From Burkholderia arboris (GTDB lineage: Bacteria > Pseudomonadota > Gammaproteobacteria > Burkholderiales > Burkholderiaceae), in the NCBI RefSeq assembly GCF_902499125.1, contig NZ_CABVPX010000003.1, forward strand, positions 1 to 64,000: a stretch of DNA of 64,000 nt, in the 5' to 3' direction. Under the pieces are notes generated by a model. The model saw only the letters and a list, made by a program, of their open reading frames with translations, ran no database searches and had not been told where the DNA came from. The number at the start of each line of letters is the position of its first letter. The first letter of the stretch is position 1. The translations under genes and the position numbers were made by a program. Shown in pieces: positions 34,569 to 43,255 of the stretch.

Positions 34569-35582
34569 TTACGCGCGGTGCTGCGCGAAATACGCGCCAA
34601 CCGCATCGAGGAACGTGTCGATGTCCGCACGCGATACGTCGCAGTGCGTGACGAAGCGCGACGCGTACAGCATCTGCGTGAGGATCCCGCGCGCCTTGAG
34701 CCACGCCTCGAGCGGCGCGCAATCGGCTTCGGGGAATTGCGCGAACACCATGTTCGTCGCATGCGACAGCACCTTCACACCATCGATGCGCGCGAGGCCT
34801 TCCGCGAGATGCACGGCATTCGCGTGATCGTCCGCGAGCCGCTCGACGTTGTGGTCGAGCGCATACAGGCACGCCGCCGCGAGGATGCCCGACTGCCGCA
34901 TCCCGCCGCCGAGCACCTTGCGCCAGCGCTGCGCGCGCTCGATCAGCGCACGGCTGCCGACCAGCACCGAACCGACCGGTGCGCCGAGCCCTTTCGAGAA
35001 GCAGATCGACACGGTGTCGAACGGCGCGCACAGCTCGGCGATCGGCCGCCCCGACGCGACGGCCGCGTTGCACACGCGTGCGCCGTCGAGGTGCGTGGAC
35101 AGCCCGCGGCTGCGCGCGAACGCGACGGCTTCCTGCACATAGCCGTCCGGCAAGACCTGGCCGCCGATCGTGTTTTCGAGCGCGAGCAGGCGCGTGCGGG
35201 CAAAGTGATTGTCGAGCGGCTTGATCGCCGCGGCGATCTTCGCGAGCGGCAGCGTGCCGTCCGGCGCATTCTCGATCGGCTGCGGCTGGATGCTGCCGAG
35301 CACGGCCGCGCCGCCGCCTTCGTACTTGTAGGTGTGCGCGAGCTGGCCGACGATGTATTCGTCGCCGCGCTCGCAATGCGACATCAGCGCGGCCAGGTTG
35401 CTCTGCGTGCCGCTCGGGAAGAACAGGCCGGCTTCCTTGCCGGCCCGCTCGGCCGTTACCGCCTGCAGGCGCAGCACGGTCGGGTCGTCGCCCCAGACAT
35501 CGTCGCCGGTCTCGGCGGCAGTCATGGCGGCCAGCATTGCCTGGCTCGGACGTGTCACGGTATCGCTGCGTAAATCGATCAT
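34569..35582 (-). CDS. ltaE: Low-specificity L-threonine aldolase
   Basis: This 337-residue PLP enzyme cleaves L-threonine or allo-threonine to glycine and acetaldehyde. It starts MIDLRSDTVTRPSQAML and has GDDVWGDDPTV, THLDGARVCNA, and the PLP lysine K197 in SICFSKGLGAPVGS, all as in LtaE. The length is typical. It runs opposite to DUF1059. The upstream region (35583-35697) shows nothing distinctive. Confidence 0.95.
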   Translation of the reverse strand: MIDLRSDTVTRPSQAMLAAMTAAETGDDVWGDDPTVLRLQAVTAERAGKEAGLFFPSGTQSNLAALMSHCERGDEYIVGQLAHTYKYEGGGAAVLGSIQPQPIENAPDGTLPLAKIAAAIKPLDNHFARTRLLALENTIGGQVLPDGYVQEAVAFARSRGLSTHLDGARVCNAAVASGRPIAELCAPFDTVSICFSKGLGAPVGSVLVGSRALIERAQRWRKVLGGGMRQSGILAAACLYALDHNVERLADDHANAVHLAEGLARIDGVKVLSHATNMVFAQFPEADCAPLEAWLKARGILTQMLYASRFVTHCDVSRADIDTFLDAVGAYFAQHRA

Positions 35583-35697
35583 CGCTATGCCCTGAGTAAA
35601 CGCGGACCGGCATCCCTGCGCCCGGCCCTGCCGAAACGAGACTCAGAGTGTACGCAATTCACGCAGCGTGTGCCGGCCGGCGAGCCGCAATCACGCG

Positions 35698-36249
35698 TCA
35701 ATATCGCGGCGGCGGCGGCTGGACGCCGGCGGGCGGCATCGGCGGCGCCGCGCGCGGTGCGCCGCCGTATCCGCCACCGCCATACCCGCCCCCCCTGCCG
35801 CCGCTCATCCCGCCCGGCACCGGCACGCGATTGCCCGTCGCATACATGCACTGCAGGTACGCGTAGTCGTAACGGCGCTGAACATCGTAGGCCGAGCCCT
35901 GCGCGGCACCCGCACCGACGACGCTGCCCGCGAGCAGCCCCGCGCCCGCGCCGACGGCGGCGCCGGTGCCGCCGTTGAACGCGGCGCCGGCCGCCGCGCC
36001 CAGCGCGGTACCGACGGCCGCGCTGCCGACCGCGCTCGCGGTCGACGCCTGTCCGGCGCTCACGCCGCCGGATTGCTCGAACGCGTACTGACGGCAACTG
36101 CCGTCGTCGGCGCGGAACTGGTCGAACGACTTGCCGGTGCCGGGCAGCGCCATCACGCTCGGCCCGGCCGGCATGTACGCGCATGCGCCCAGCAGGCCAG
36201 CCAGCGCCAGCGCAGCCGGCACGCGCAAGAATCGATAGGCGGATGTCAT
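35698..36249 (-). CDS. Glycine-zipper lipoprotein with Gly/Pro-rich tail
   Basis: This 183-residue protein has a lipoprotein signal (LALAGLLGACAYMPAG, lipobox LGAC). A middle part with conserved DDGSCRQYAFEQ leads to glycine-zipper repeats (GTALGAAAGAAFNGGTGAAVGAGAG). It then has VQRRYDYAYLQCMYATGN and a Gly/Pro/Tyr-rich C-terminus. This layout recurs in Burkholderia outer-membrane-associated proteins of unknown function. It follows the 108-residue gene by 13 bases on the same strand. Confidence 0.78.
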   Translation of the reverse strand: MTSAYRFLRVPAALALAGLLGACAYMPAGPSVMALPGTGKSFDQFRADDGSCRQYAFEQSGGVSAGQASTASAVGSAAVGTALGAAAGAAFNGGTGAAVGAGAGLLAGSVVGAGAAQGSAYDVQRRYDYAYLQCMYATGNRVPVPGGMSGGRGGGYGGGGYGGAPRAAPPMPPAGVQPPPPRY

Positions 36250-36262
36250 CGTCGCGGCTCCG

Positions 36263-36589
36263 TTATTGCGGCCGCGCCGGCACCGATCGCCAGCCCGACT
36301 TGCAGGTCTTCACATACGGGTAGTAGTGCTTCGACGCGTCGCAGTAGTACCAGAGGCTCGCGTCGCCGTCGTCCTGCGGCTGCCCCTTCTCGACATACTC
36401 GGGCGGCGGCGGCGGATCGACCGGTACCGCGACGACGGGCGGCGGGTAGTAGTACGGCACAGGGACGACGGGGGTGTAATACGGGTAGCCGGGGCCGATA
36501 TAGACCCCGACCCGGGCAGCATGGGCCACGCCGCCCGTCGCGAGCGCCACCGCGGCAACCGCGCCCAGCGCGAGCTTCAATCCATTCAC
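36263..36589 (-). CDS. Exported Pro/Tyr-rich protein, GTG start
   Basis: This 108-residue protein has a cleavable signal (LKLALGAVAAVALATGGVAHA). A Tyr/Pro-rich segment (YIGPGYPYYTPVVPVPYYY) follows, then a C-terminal domain DDGDASLWYYCDASKHYYPYVKTCKSGW with two Cys that may pair. No ATG fits; a GTG at 36587-36589 with CCGGAGAA upstream gives a clean signal peptide. It heads a two-gene minus-strand unit with the glycine-zipper lipoprotein. Function unknown; the C-terminal pattern is common in Burkholderia surface proteins. Confidence 0.75.
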   Translation of the reverse strand: MNGLKLALGAVAAVALATGGVAHAARVGVYIGPGYPYYTPVVPVPYYYPPPVVAVPVDPPPPPEYVEKGQPQDDGDASLWYYCDASKHYYPYVKTCKSGWRSVPARPQ

Positions 36590-37091
36590 GTCACGTTCTC
36601 CGGCAGGCCGGTTCGTCGATGCGAACCCGACACCCGGAACGCTACGCCGCGCGCGATCCGGCATCCATTACCGGCGGCCACGCCAATGTTGCGCGACGTT
36701 ACCCGTGTGACACCGCTCCCCGCGACGGCCCGCCGGTACGCCGGCGTCCGTTACGCGTTAATGCGCCGAAACGGATCGGCTGCACCTGGCGCCGCGCGCG
36801 GACTGCCCGCCGCGCGATTTCCGCATGGCCGGAACCGTTCCGATGACGCGACGCGCCATATTGACGCACGTGCGTCAGAGCGCCACGCCGCACCCGCGGG
36901 CGCCGCGAACGGCCTTCTTGATACGAATCAACGATTTATCCCGCAATCACGCGCGACAGGCTGGACATCTGCGACGAGTTGGCGCATTTCGCGGTGCAAC
37001 ATCGCGGCACATACTCCAGCCAACCCCGACGCCTGTCTGCCGGGGTCCGCCGGCACCCGCCGGCGGGTATCGTCAGCTTCGGTCATCTGGT
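36590..37091. other. Divergent intergenic region upstream of cioAB
   Basis: These 502 bases lie between the 108-residue exported protein (minus) and cioA (plus). Long frames across it are chance openings. It contains a perfect FNR/ANR box at 36918-36931 and an AT-rich stretch around it, so I read it as the oxygen-regulated promoter of the oxidase. Confidence 0.6.
36918..36931. promoter_or_regulatory. FNR/ANR-type box
   Basis: TTGATACGAATCAA matches the FNR/ANR consensus TTGAT-N4-ATCAA exactly. It lies 160 bases before the cioA start, in a divergent promoter region. In Pseudomonas aeruginosa the cyanide-insensitive oxidase is repressed by ANR under low oxygen, so an equivalent control is likely. 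Confidence 0.75.
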
Positions 37092-38504
37092 ATGGACACC
37101 GCACTTTCGGCCCTCGATCTGGCCCGCCTGCAATTCGCGTTCACCGTCTCCTTTCACATCGTCTTTCCGGCGTTGAGCATCGGCCTCGCCAGCTTCATCG
37201 CCGTGCTCGAATACCGCTGGCTCAGGACCGGCAAGCAGTACTACAAAACCCTCTGTCTGTTCTGGTCGAAGATCTTCGCGGTCGCGTTCGGGATGGGCGT
37301 CGTCTCCGGCGTCGTGATGAGCTACCAGTTCGGCACGAACTGGTCGGGCTTCTCGAGCTTCGCCGGCGCCGTCACCGGGCCGCTGCTGATGTACGAGGTC
37401 ATGACCGCGTTCTTCCTCGAGGCCGGCTTCCTCGGCATCATGCTGTTCGGCTGGAACCGCGTCAGCCCGCGCGCGCACTTCGGCGCGACGCTGATGGTCG
37501 CGATCGGCACGCTGATCTCGACCTTCTGGATCCTCGCGTCGAACAGCTGGATGCAGACGCCGCAGGGCTTCGAGATCGTCGACGGCCGCGTCGTGCCGAC
37601 CGACTGGTTCGCGATCATCTTCAACCCGTCGTTCCCGTACCGCCTGTTCCACATGGCGATCGCCGCGTTCATCGTCGCCGCGCTCGTGGTGGCCGCGACG
37701 GGCGCGTGGCACCTGCTGAAGGGCCGCCGCGACAAGAGCGTGAAGAAGATGTTCTCGATGGCGCTGTGGCTGCTGCTCGTGCTCGCGCCGCTGCAGGCCG
37801 TGATCGGCGACCAGCACGGCATCAACACGCTGAAGCACCAGCCCGCGAAGATCGCCGCGATCGAGGGGCTGTGGGAAACCGAAAAGGGCGGCACGCCGCT
37901 CAACCTGTTCGGCATCCCGGACATGAAGGCGGAAACGACGCGCTACGCAGTGAAAGTGCCGCACCTCGGCAGCCTGATCCTCACGCACAGCTGGGACGGC
38001 GAGATCCGCGGGCTGAAGGAATTCCCGCCGGAAGACCGGCCGAATTCGACGGTCGTGTTCTGGAGCTTCCGGATCATGGTCGGCCTCGGCTTCGCGATGA
38101 TCGGCCTTGCCGCGCTCGCGTGGTTCCTGCGCCGCCGCGGCCGCCTGTATGAATCGAAGGGGTTCCAGCGCTTCGCGCTCGTGATGGGCCCGACCGGCTT
38201 CGTGTCGCTGCTCGCGGGCTGGGTGACGACCGAAGCGGGCCGCCAGCCGTGGGTCGTCTACGGCGTGATGCGTACCGCGCAGGCCGTGTCGCCGCTGTCG
38301 GTGCAGCAGGTCAGCCTGTCGATGATGACGTTCGTGATCGTGTACTTCCTCGTGTTCGGCACCGGCGTGTACTACATGCTGAAGCTGATGAAGGCCGGCC
38401 CCGCGCTGCCCGACGCGAAGCACGACGACACGCCCGACACGCGCCCCGATCACACCGCGCGCCGCCCGATGTCGGCCGTCGACGAGCCGCTCGAAACCGT
38501 CTGA
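37092..38504 (+). CDS. cioA: Cyanide-insensitive bd-type quinol oxidase subunit I
   Basis: This 470-residue heme-bearing subunit of a bd-type terminal oxidase reduces oxygen to water using ubiquinol. It starts MDTALSALDLARLQFAFTVSFHIVFPALSIG, with the heme-ligand His near residue 22. GRQPWVVYGVMRT is conserved later. The quinol-loop region is short, as in the CIO subfamily. It is followed by cioB after 27 bases and then by a 59-residue third gene, and is preceded by a perfect FNR/ANR box. Confidence 0.95.
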   Translation: MDTALSALDLARLQFAFTVSFHIVFPALSIGLASFIAVLEYRWLRTGKQYYKTLCLFWSKIFAVAFGMGVVSGVVMSYQFGTNWSGFSSFAGAVTGPLLMYEVMTAFFLEAGFLGIMLFGWNRVSPRAHFGATLMVAIGTLISTFWILASNSWMQTPQGFEIVDGRVVPTDWFAIIFNPSFPYRLFHMAIAAFIVAALVVAATGAWHLLKGRRDKSVKKMFSMALWLLLVLAPLQAVIGDQHGINTLKHQPAKIAAIEGLWETEKGGTPLNLFGIPDMKAETTRYAVKVPHLGSLILTHSWDGEIRGLKEFPPEDRPNSTVVFWSFRIMVGLGFAMIGLAALAWFLRRRGRLYESKGFQRFALVMGPTGFVSLLAGWVTTEAGRQPWVVYGVMRTAQAVSPLSVQQVSLSMMTFVIVYFLVFGTGVYYMLKLMKAGPALPDAKHDDTPDTRPDHTARRPMSAVDEPLETV

Positions 38505-38531
38505 GCCCCCCTTTCGCAAACGAGAAAACCT

Positions 38532-39539
38532 ATGGACGTCACCGTAATCTGGGCCGCGATCATCGCATTGGGGCTCTTCATGTACGTCGTGCTCGACGGC
38601 TTCGACCTCGGCATCGGCATCGTCTTCCCGTTCTTCCCGGACGAGAAGGAACGCGACCTGATGATGAACACGGTCGCACCCGTGTGGGACGGCAACGAGA
38701 CATGGCTCGTGCTCGGCGGCGCCGGGCTGTTCGCCGTGTTCCCGATCGTCTATTCGACCGTGCTGTCCGCGCTGTACCTGCCGCTGATCTTCATGCTGGT
38801 GTGCCTGATCTTCCGCGGCGTGTCGTTCGAGATTCGCGCGAAGGCGCGACGCACGAAACAGCTGTGGGATCTCGCGTTCATCGGCGGCTCGGCCGGCGCG
38901 ACGCTGTTCCAGGGCATCGCGCTCGGCGCGTTCCTGCAGGGCATCAACGTGAAGGACGGCGTGTTCGCGGGCGACGCATTCGACTGGCTCACGCCGTTCA
39001 GCCTGCTGACGGGCCTCGGCCTGATCGTGACCTATGCGCTGCTCGGCTGCTGCTGGCTCGTCGCGAAGACCGAAGGCGACCTGCAGCGCCGCCTGCATCG
39101 CGTCGTGTGGCCGCTGACCGTCGTGCTGCTCGGCTTCATCGCGGTCGTCAGCCTGTGGACGCCGCTGCAGGATCCGGCCATCGCGCAGCGCTGGTTCGAT
39201 TCGGGGCTGTTCTGGCGCCTGCTGCCGGTGCCGTTCCTGGTCGCCGGGTGCGCGGTGTGGATGCGCCGTGCGGTACGCGACCGGCACGACATGACGCCGT
39301 TCGTGCTCGCGCTGGCGCTGGTGCTGCTCGGCTATGTCGGCCTGCTCGTCACGCTGTTCCCGTATGCGATTCCTCAGACGATGACGATCTGGGAAGCGGC
39401 GGCCCCGCGTTCGAGCCAGACCTTCACGCTGGTCGGCGCAGCGGTTATCCTCCCGATCATCATCGCCTACACGACGATGGGTTACTGGGTATTCCGAGGC
39501 AAGGTGCGCCATGAAGACCAGCATTACTACCACCACTAA
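38532..39539 (+). CDS. cioB: Cyanide-insensitive bd-type quinol oxidase subunit II
   Basis: This 335-residue integral membrane subunit begins MDVTVIWAAIIALGLFMYVVLDGFDLGIGI, the classic CydB/CioB opening, and holds WDGNETWLVLGGAGLFAVFP. It pairs with CioA. Its last 29 bases overlap the next gene, whose ATG lies inside the cioB C-terminus, so the three are translationally coupled. Confidence 0.95.
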   Translation: MDVTVIWAAIIALGLFMYVVLDGFDLGIGIVFPFFPDEKERDLMMNTVAPVWDGNETWLVLGGAGLFAVFPIVYSTVLSALYLPLIFMLVCLIFRGVSFEIRAKARRTKQLWDLAFIGGSAGATLFQGIALGAFLQGINVKDGVFAGDAFDWLTPFSLLTGLGLIVTYALLGCCWLVAKTEGDLQRRLHRVVWPLTVVLLGFIAVVSLWTPLQDPAIAQRWFDSGLFWRLLPVPFLVAGCAVWMRRAVRDRHDMTPFVLALALVLLGYVGLLVTLFPYAIPQTMTIWEAAAPRSSQTFTLVGAAVILPIIIAYTTMGYWVFRGKVRHEDQHYYHH

Positions 39540-39690
39540 TTCCGCCGATCGTCCACCCGAGGCGCCACGGCCGCGAATGCGCGGCTGGATGTGGTTCGTC
39601 GTCTTGTGGGCGGGCGGCGTGATCGGCGCCGTCACGCTCGGCTATGCGTTCAAGATCTTCATGAATCTGACGCTGTTTGCCGTGAAGTAA
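39511..39690 (+). CDS. DUF2474-family small third subunit of the bd oxidase
   Basis: This 59-residue, single-helix protein starts at ATG 39511 inside the end of cioB, overlapping it by 29 bases. An N-terminal Thr/Pro-rich stretch and RGWMWFVVLWAGGVIGAVTLGYAF identify DUF2474, whose members sit at the end of cio operons, analogous to CydX and CioS/CydS. It probably stabilises the oxidase. It is easily missed because of its size and overlap. A hairpin with four Ts follows. Confidence 0.85.
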   Translation: MKTSITTTTNSADRPPEAPRPRMRGWMWFVVLWAGGVIGAVTLGYAFKIFMNLTLFAVK

Positions 39691-39697
39691 GCGAAGC

Positions 39698-39735
39698 GGT
39701 CGCCCCGGTCGAACGACGATCCGGGCGGCCGTTTT
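39698..39735 (+). terminator. Likely terminator of the cio operon
   Basis: The imperfect stem GGTCGCCCCGG (39698-39708) with CCGGGCGGCC (39721-39730) is followed by GTTTT. It lies eight bases after the last stop codon. Confidence 0.55.
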
Positions 39736-39846
39736 CTCGCAGGCGCCTTCGTGCTGCGCGCCGCGCGCCCCGGCTCGCGCATCCGCCCGCCGTCGGGCGG
39801 CAGCCCCCCCCCTCCATTCCTCCCCGCCTCGGCACGTGCGTGCCGC

Positions 39847-40539
39847 TCACCGCTCGCACGACGTCGTGCACATCGCCTTGTCCATTGCACTGAAGAAGGT
39901 CTGGTAGCAATCGGGCTCGACGACGGTCTTCATCCGCGAATCGCCGTTGCTGTCCCATACCGTGCGGTCGAAGCGCGCCCGCACGATCGCGTCGCGCGCC
40001 GATGTGACGCGGACCGAGACGACGGCGGCCACGCGCTCGTGATCCGGTTTCGCGGGCAAGCCGCCGATCTTCGCCTTCAGCGCGCCGCGCAGCAGTTGCC
40101 GCCACTTCGGAATCAGCGTGTTGCTGCGGCCGCCTTCGATCAGCCCCATGTCGCGGTCGACCGTCACCGGCGCATAGCCCTGCGCACGCAGCACGGCCGC
40201 CACCGCGTCGAGCGTGCGCGCCTGCGTCGCGCCCGCATAGCGGCGATCGGTCATCATGCGCAGCGTCTGTTGCTCGTGGTCCGTCAGGTCGACTTCAGTC
40301 TGGCTGGAGCTGTAGCGCACCAGCGATCCGCCGTTGCCGATCTGGCGTTCGTTCTGCGGCTTCGCCGCGCACCCGGCCAGCATCGCGAGCAGCCCGGCGC
40401 AGGCGAGCGCCAGCGCACCGCGGCCGCGCACCGGCGGCACCGCTGCCACGCGGCGCATCGCGCGCGGCGCCGTGCGCCGGTCGCGAAAACGGCGGCGAAT
40501 TCCGGTTGATCGGCAATCGGGTGGCGCTATGATCGTCAT
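39847..40539 (-). CDS. Lipoprotein of unknown function
   Basis: This 230-residue protein has a long Arg-rich N-terminus followed by a lipoprotein signal (LACAGLLAMLAGC, lipobox LAGC). The mature part includes SQTEVDLTDHEQQTLRMMTDRRYAG and a C-terminal domain with RFDRTVWDSNGDSRMKTVVEP and three Cys. The start at 40539 has AGGAG ten bases upstream, but an ATG at MRRVAAV would give a more normal signal length. It diverges from a LysR gene with 98 bases between. I do not recognise the family. Confidence 0.7.
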   Translation of the reverse strand: MTIIAPPDCRSTGIRRRFRDRRTAPRAMRRVAAVPPVRGRGALALACAGLLAMLAGCAAKPQNERQIGNGGSLVRYSSSQTEVDLTDHEQQTLRMMTDRRYAGATQARTLDAVAAVLRAQGYAPVTVDRDMGLIEGGRSNTLIPKWRQLLRGALKAKIGGLPAKPDHERVAAVVSVRVTSARDAIVRARFDRTVWDSNGDSRMKTVVEPDCYQTFFSAMDKAMCTTSCER

Positions 40540-40637
40540 CGCGGTTTTCTCCTGTCGGCGCCATCATAGGGACGCGCCCAAGCCGCGACAAACGACATTT
40601 TTTGACCCACTGTGTAGCTTTTCTTCGCGATCTCACG

Positions 40638-41543
40638 ATGCGCCGATTGCCGCCCCTGAACGCGCTGCGCAGCTTCGAAGCTGCCGGCCGACTGCAGAGC
40701 ATCACCCTCGCCGCCGAGGAACTGAACGTGACCCAGAGCGCGATCGCGCAGCAGATCCGCGTGCTCGAATCGTTCTTCGGGCAGAAGCTGTTCGAACGCG
40801 ACGGGCGTTCGCTGCGGCTCACGCCGCGCGCGCGGCATTACCTCGTCGACGTCGCGAGCTGCCTCGGCCGGCTCGCACAGGCGACCGGGCAGATGTTCGA
40901 GCCCGTCGGCGGCCATTCGGTCCGGGTCAACGCGTCCGTGTCATTCGCGCATGGATGGTTGCTGACGCAACTGGCCGTGTTCCAGGCCGCGCATCCCGGC
41001 ATCGACGTGCAGCTCGTCACGAGTGCCGACGTGGAGCGCGACCAGATCGACGAGGCGTGCGACATCGTGATCCGCCGCTATACGCCGGAGCTGCGCCGCA
41101 AGGGCTTCGTGTCGCGCCCGCTGCTCGCGAACGTCGCACTACCCGTGTGTGCGCCCGGCCATCCGGTGCTCGCACAGGCGCGTGTGCCGGCGGACCTCCG
41201 CAGCGCGCCGCTGCTCCACTACGCGGGGCTGCCGCAGGCGTGGCAATACTGGTTCCACCAGGCCGGCACGGACGTCACCGAAACCTTGCGCGGACCGTTC
41301 TATCGCGAGTTCTTCCTGCTGGTCCAGGCCGCCGCGAGCGGGCTCGGCGTGTGCCTCGCGCCGCGCGCGGTGGTGCGCGACGCTCTCGCGAGCGGCCGGC
41401 TCGTCGCCCTGTTTCCGGACGTCCACCTGGAAGGGCCGCCGTTTCATTGCCTGTATCGCAACGACGACGATCCGGCGTTGCGCACGTTCGTCGACTGGCT
41501 GTTCGCGCGGGCCGAGGAACTGGACGGGCCGCCGCCGCAGTAA
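40638..41543 (+). CDS. LysR-family regulator, GcvA-like
   Basis: This 301-residue LysR protein starts MRRLPPLNALRSFEAAGRLQSITLAAEELNVTQSAIAQQIRVLE, characteristic of the GcvA/AmpR group. The chosen ATG 40638 matches the group; an in-frame ATG 36 bases upstream adds unrelated residues. The effector domain is complete. It diverges from the lipoprotein gene and converges on the YqaE-type gene. Target unknown. Confidence 0.87.
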   Translation: MRRLPPLNALRSFEAAGRLQSITLAAEELNVTQSAIAQQIRVLESFFGQKLFERDGRSLRLTPRARHYLVDVASCLGRLAQATGQMFEPVGGHSVRVNASVSFAHGWLLTQLAVFQAAHPGIDVQLVTSADVERDQIDEACDIVIRRYTPELRRKGFVSRPLLANVALPVCAPGHPVLAQARVPADLRSAPLLHYAGLPQAWQYWFHQAGTDVTETLRGPFYREFFLLVQAAASGLGVCLAPRAVVRDALASGRLVALFPDVHLEGPPFHCLYRNDDDPALRTFVDWLFARAEELDGPPPQ

Positions 41544-41587
41544 CCGGCGGTGGCCACGGCGAGCGGCGACGCCCGTGGCCGCCTGCG

Positions 41588-41782
41588 TCAGCGCCGCTCG
41601 CGCAACGCCGCGTCGATCTTGCGGTCGGTCTTGTACTGGCTCAACGCATACACCGACCAGATCGCGGCCGGCAGCCAGCCGATGATCGTGAGTTGCAGGA
41701 CCAGGCAGATGATCCCGGCGATCGGGCGGCCGATCGTGAAAAACTGGAACCACGGCAGCAGCAGGGCAAGCAGAAGGCGCAT
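41588..41782 (-). CDS. YqaE/Pmp3-family small membrane protein
   Basis: This 64-residue protein has two hydrophobic helices (MRLLLALLLPWFQFFTIGRP then AGIICLVLQLTIIGWLPAAIWSVYAL), the YqaE/Pmp3 signature. Family members are linked to membrane-potential or salt-stress responses. GAGAGG stands upstream of the ATG. The C-terminus is charged and cytosolic. It lies between the LysR gene and the TIGR00725-type gene. Confidence 0.83.
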   Translation of the reverse strand: MRLLLALLLPWFQFFTIGRPIAGIICLVLQLTIIGWLPAAIWSVYALSQYKTDRKIDAALRERR

Positions 41783-41882
41783 GAACGATCCTCTCGGTAC
41801 GTCGTTGAACGGGTGATGCGTAGCCAATATGGCGGGTTGCGCCCGTCATTTCAAGCCCGTGCCCGACGCGCGCCCGTCGGCG

Positions 41883-42437
41883 CTATGCCGAATCGGCCAG
41901 CCACTGGGCAACCCGCACGACGAGCCCGTCCGCTTCGTCGAAGCACTCGACGCCCGCCACCTGCGGCGCGCCGCACATCGTGAACACCGGCTTGCCCCAC
42001 TGCAGCCCGAGCGCGATTTCGGACAGCGTGCCGAGCCCGCCGCCGACCGCGATCAGGCAGAGCGACGCTCGCGCGACCAGTGCATTGCGCGTGATGCCGA
42101 GCCCGGTCGGCAGCGCGACGCTCAGGTACGGATTCGCAAGCGTCGCATCGTCTTCGGGCAACAGCCCGATCGCGCAGCCGCCGGCCGCATGCGCGCCACG
42201 GGCGGCGGCCTCCATCACGCCCTGCTTGCCGCCGCCGACGAGCGCGACGCCCGTCGACGCAACCGCGTGCGCAATCCGTTCCGCGGTGCGCATCTGCTCA
42301 TCCGTCGCGTCGCGCGGGCCGATCAGGCCGACCGGCATCCGGTGCCGGCGCGTGCCGCGTTGCCGCTGCGCCAGTCGCGCGAGCGCATCGCGCGCCGGCT
42401 CGGACCACACGCATTCAATGACGTCGTTGGCGAACAA
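41883..42437 (-). CDS. TIGR00725/LOG-like nucleotide-binding protein
   Basis: This 184-residue Rossmann-type protein contains MPVGLIGPRDATDEQM, VALVGGGKQGVMEAAARGAHAAGG and VGGGLGTLSEIALGLQWGKPV, matching the TIGR00725 branch related to lysine-decarboxylase-like/LOG proteins. The start is a TTG inside the end of the ABC permease gene (23-base overlap), with GGGGAAGG just upstream. A start at MPVGLIG (42338) would match the family better but has no ribosome binding site. It is the last gene of the ABC operon; its role there is unknown. Confidence 0.72.
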   Translation of the reverse strand: MFANDVIECVWSEPARDALARLAQRQRGTRRHRMPVGLIGPRDATDEQMRTAERIAHAVASTGVALVGGGKQGVMEAAARGAHAAGGCAIGLLPEDDATLANPYLSVALPTGLGITRNALVARASLCLIAVGGGLGTLSEIALGLQWGKPVFTMCGAPQVAGVECFDEADGLVVRVAQWLADSA

Positions 42438-43245
42438 GACCTTCCCCCAGTGCCAGAACGCAGGTACAGATCGCCGTCAGCACGATCGACAGCACAGCCG
42501 CCTGCGAAAAATCGGTTTGCCCGTCCGACAGCTTCAGGTACATCAGCAGCGGCAGGATGTTGATCTGCGTGCCGGCCAGCGCGATCGCCGTGCCGTAGGT
42601 ACCGAGCGCGATCGCGGTCACGAGGCACCATGCGGACGCGACCGACGGCCACAGCTCGCGCCATGCAACGTCGAGCCATGCACGCCACGGCCGCGCGCCG
42701 AGCGTCAGCGCCGCCTCGAGCGGCCGCCGGTCGAGATTCGCGAGCGCCGGGTAGATCATCAGCGCGACGCGCGGGATCAGGTAGTACGCGTACGCGACCG
42801 CGAGCCCCGGCATCGTGTAGATCGCGCCGCCGACCACGGTCGGATCGGCGCCCAGCGCGGCCAGCAGCGTGGTCACGAAGCCCGCGCGGCCGAAGGCGAG
42901 GATGAAGCCGTACGCGATCACCAGCCCGGAAAACGCGAGCGGTACACCGAGCAGCGCGAGCGACCAATGGCGCCGCGCCGGCGACTGCCCGGCCAGCGCG
43001 AATGCGACCGGCACGCCCACGCCGACCGACAACGTGCCGGCGCCGATCGCCAACGCCAGCGAGCGCGCGATCGCGTCGGCGACGAGCGGATCGCGCCACA
43101 CCGCCGCAAACGCGCGGCCACCGTCCGCGCACGCCGCATCGACCAACGCGGCCAGCGGCAGCACGAAACACACCGCGAGCAAGGCCGCCGCGGGCAGCGC
43201 GCCGAAGCGGCGCAATACACCGCGTTCCGGTAAGGAAGCGTGCAT
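42415..43245 (-). CDS. ABC transporter permease (second)
   Basis: This 276-residue permease of the binding-protein-dependent (MetI/CysTW-like) type has six helices. The EAA-like loop is LEAALTLGARPWRAWLDVAWRELWPSVASAW. It follows the substrate-binding protein gene by 10 bases on the minus strand. Together with the other permease, ATPase and binding protein it forms a complete importer. It resembles the phosphonate/polyamine/iron-type class, but the substrate cannot be set. Confidence 0.85.
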   Translation of the reverse strand: MHASLPERGVLRRFGALPAAALLAVCFVLPLAALVDAACADGGRAFAAVWRDPLVADAIARSLALAIGAGTLSVGVGVPVAFALAGQSPARRHWSLALLGVPLAFSGLVIAYGFILAFGRAGFVTTLLAALGADPTVVGGAIYTMPGLAVAYAYYLIPRVALMIYPALANLDRRPLEAALTLGARPWRAWLDVAWRELWPSVASAWCLVTAIALGTYGTAIALAGTQINILPLLMYLKLSDGQTDFSQAAVLSIVLTAICTCVLALGEGLVRQRRH

Positions 43246-43255
43246 CCCGCGCCCC

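Noticed and set aside
37083-39635. Minus-strand open frame of about 850 codons opposite cioAB
   Set aside because: His/Arg/Glu-rich antisense shadow. The plus strand has the oxidase genes with clear motifs.
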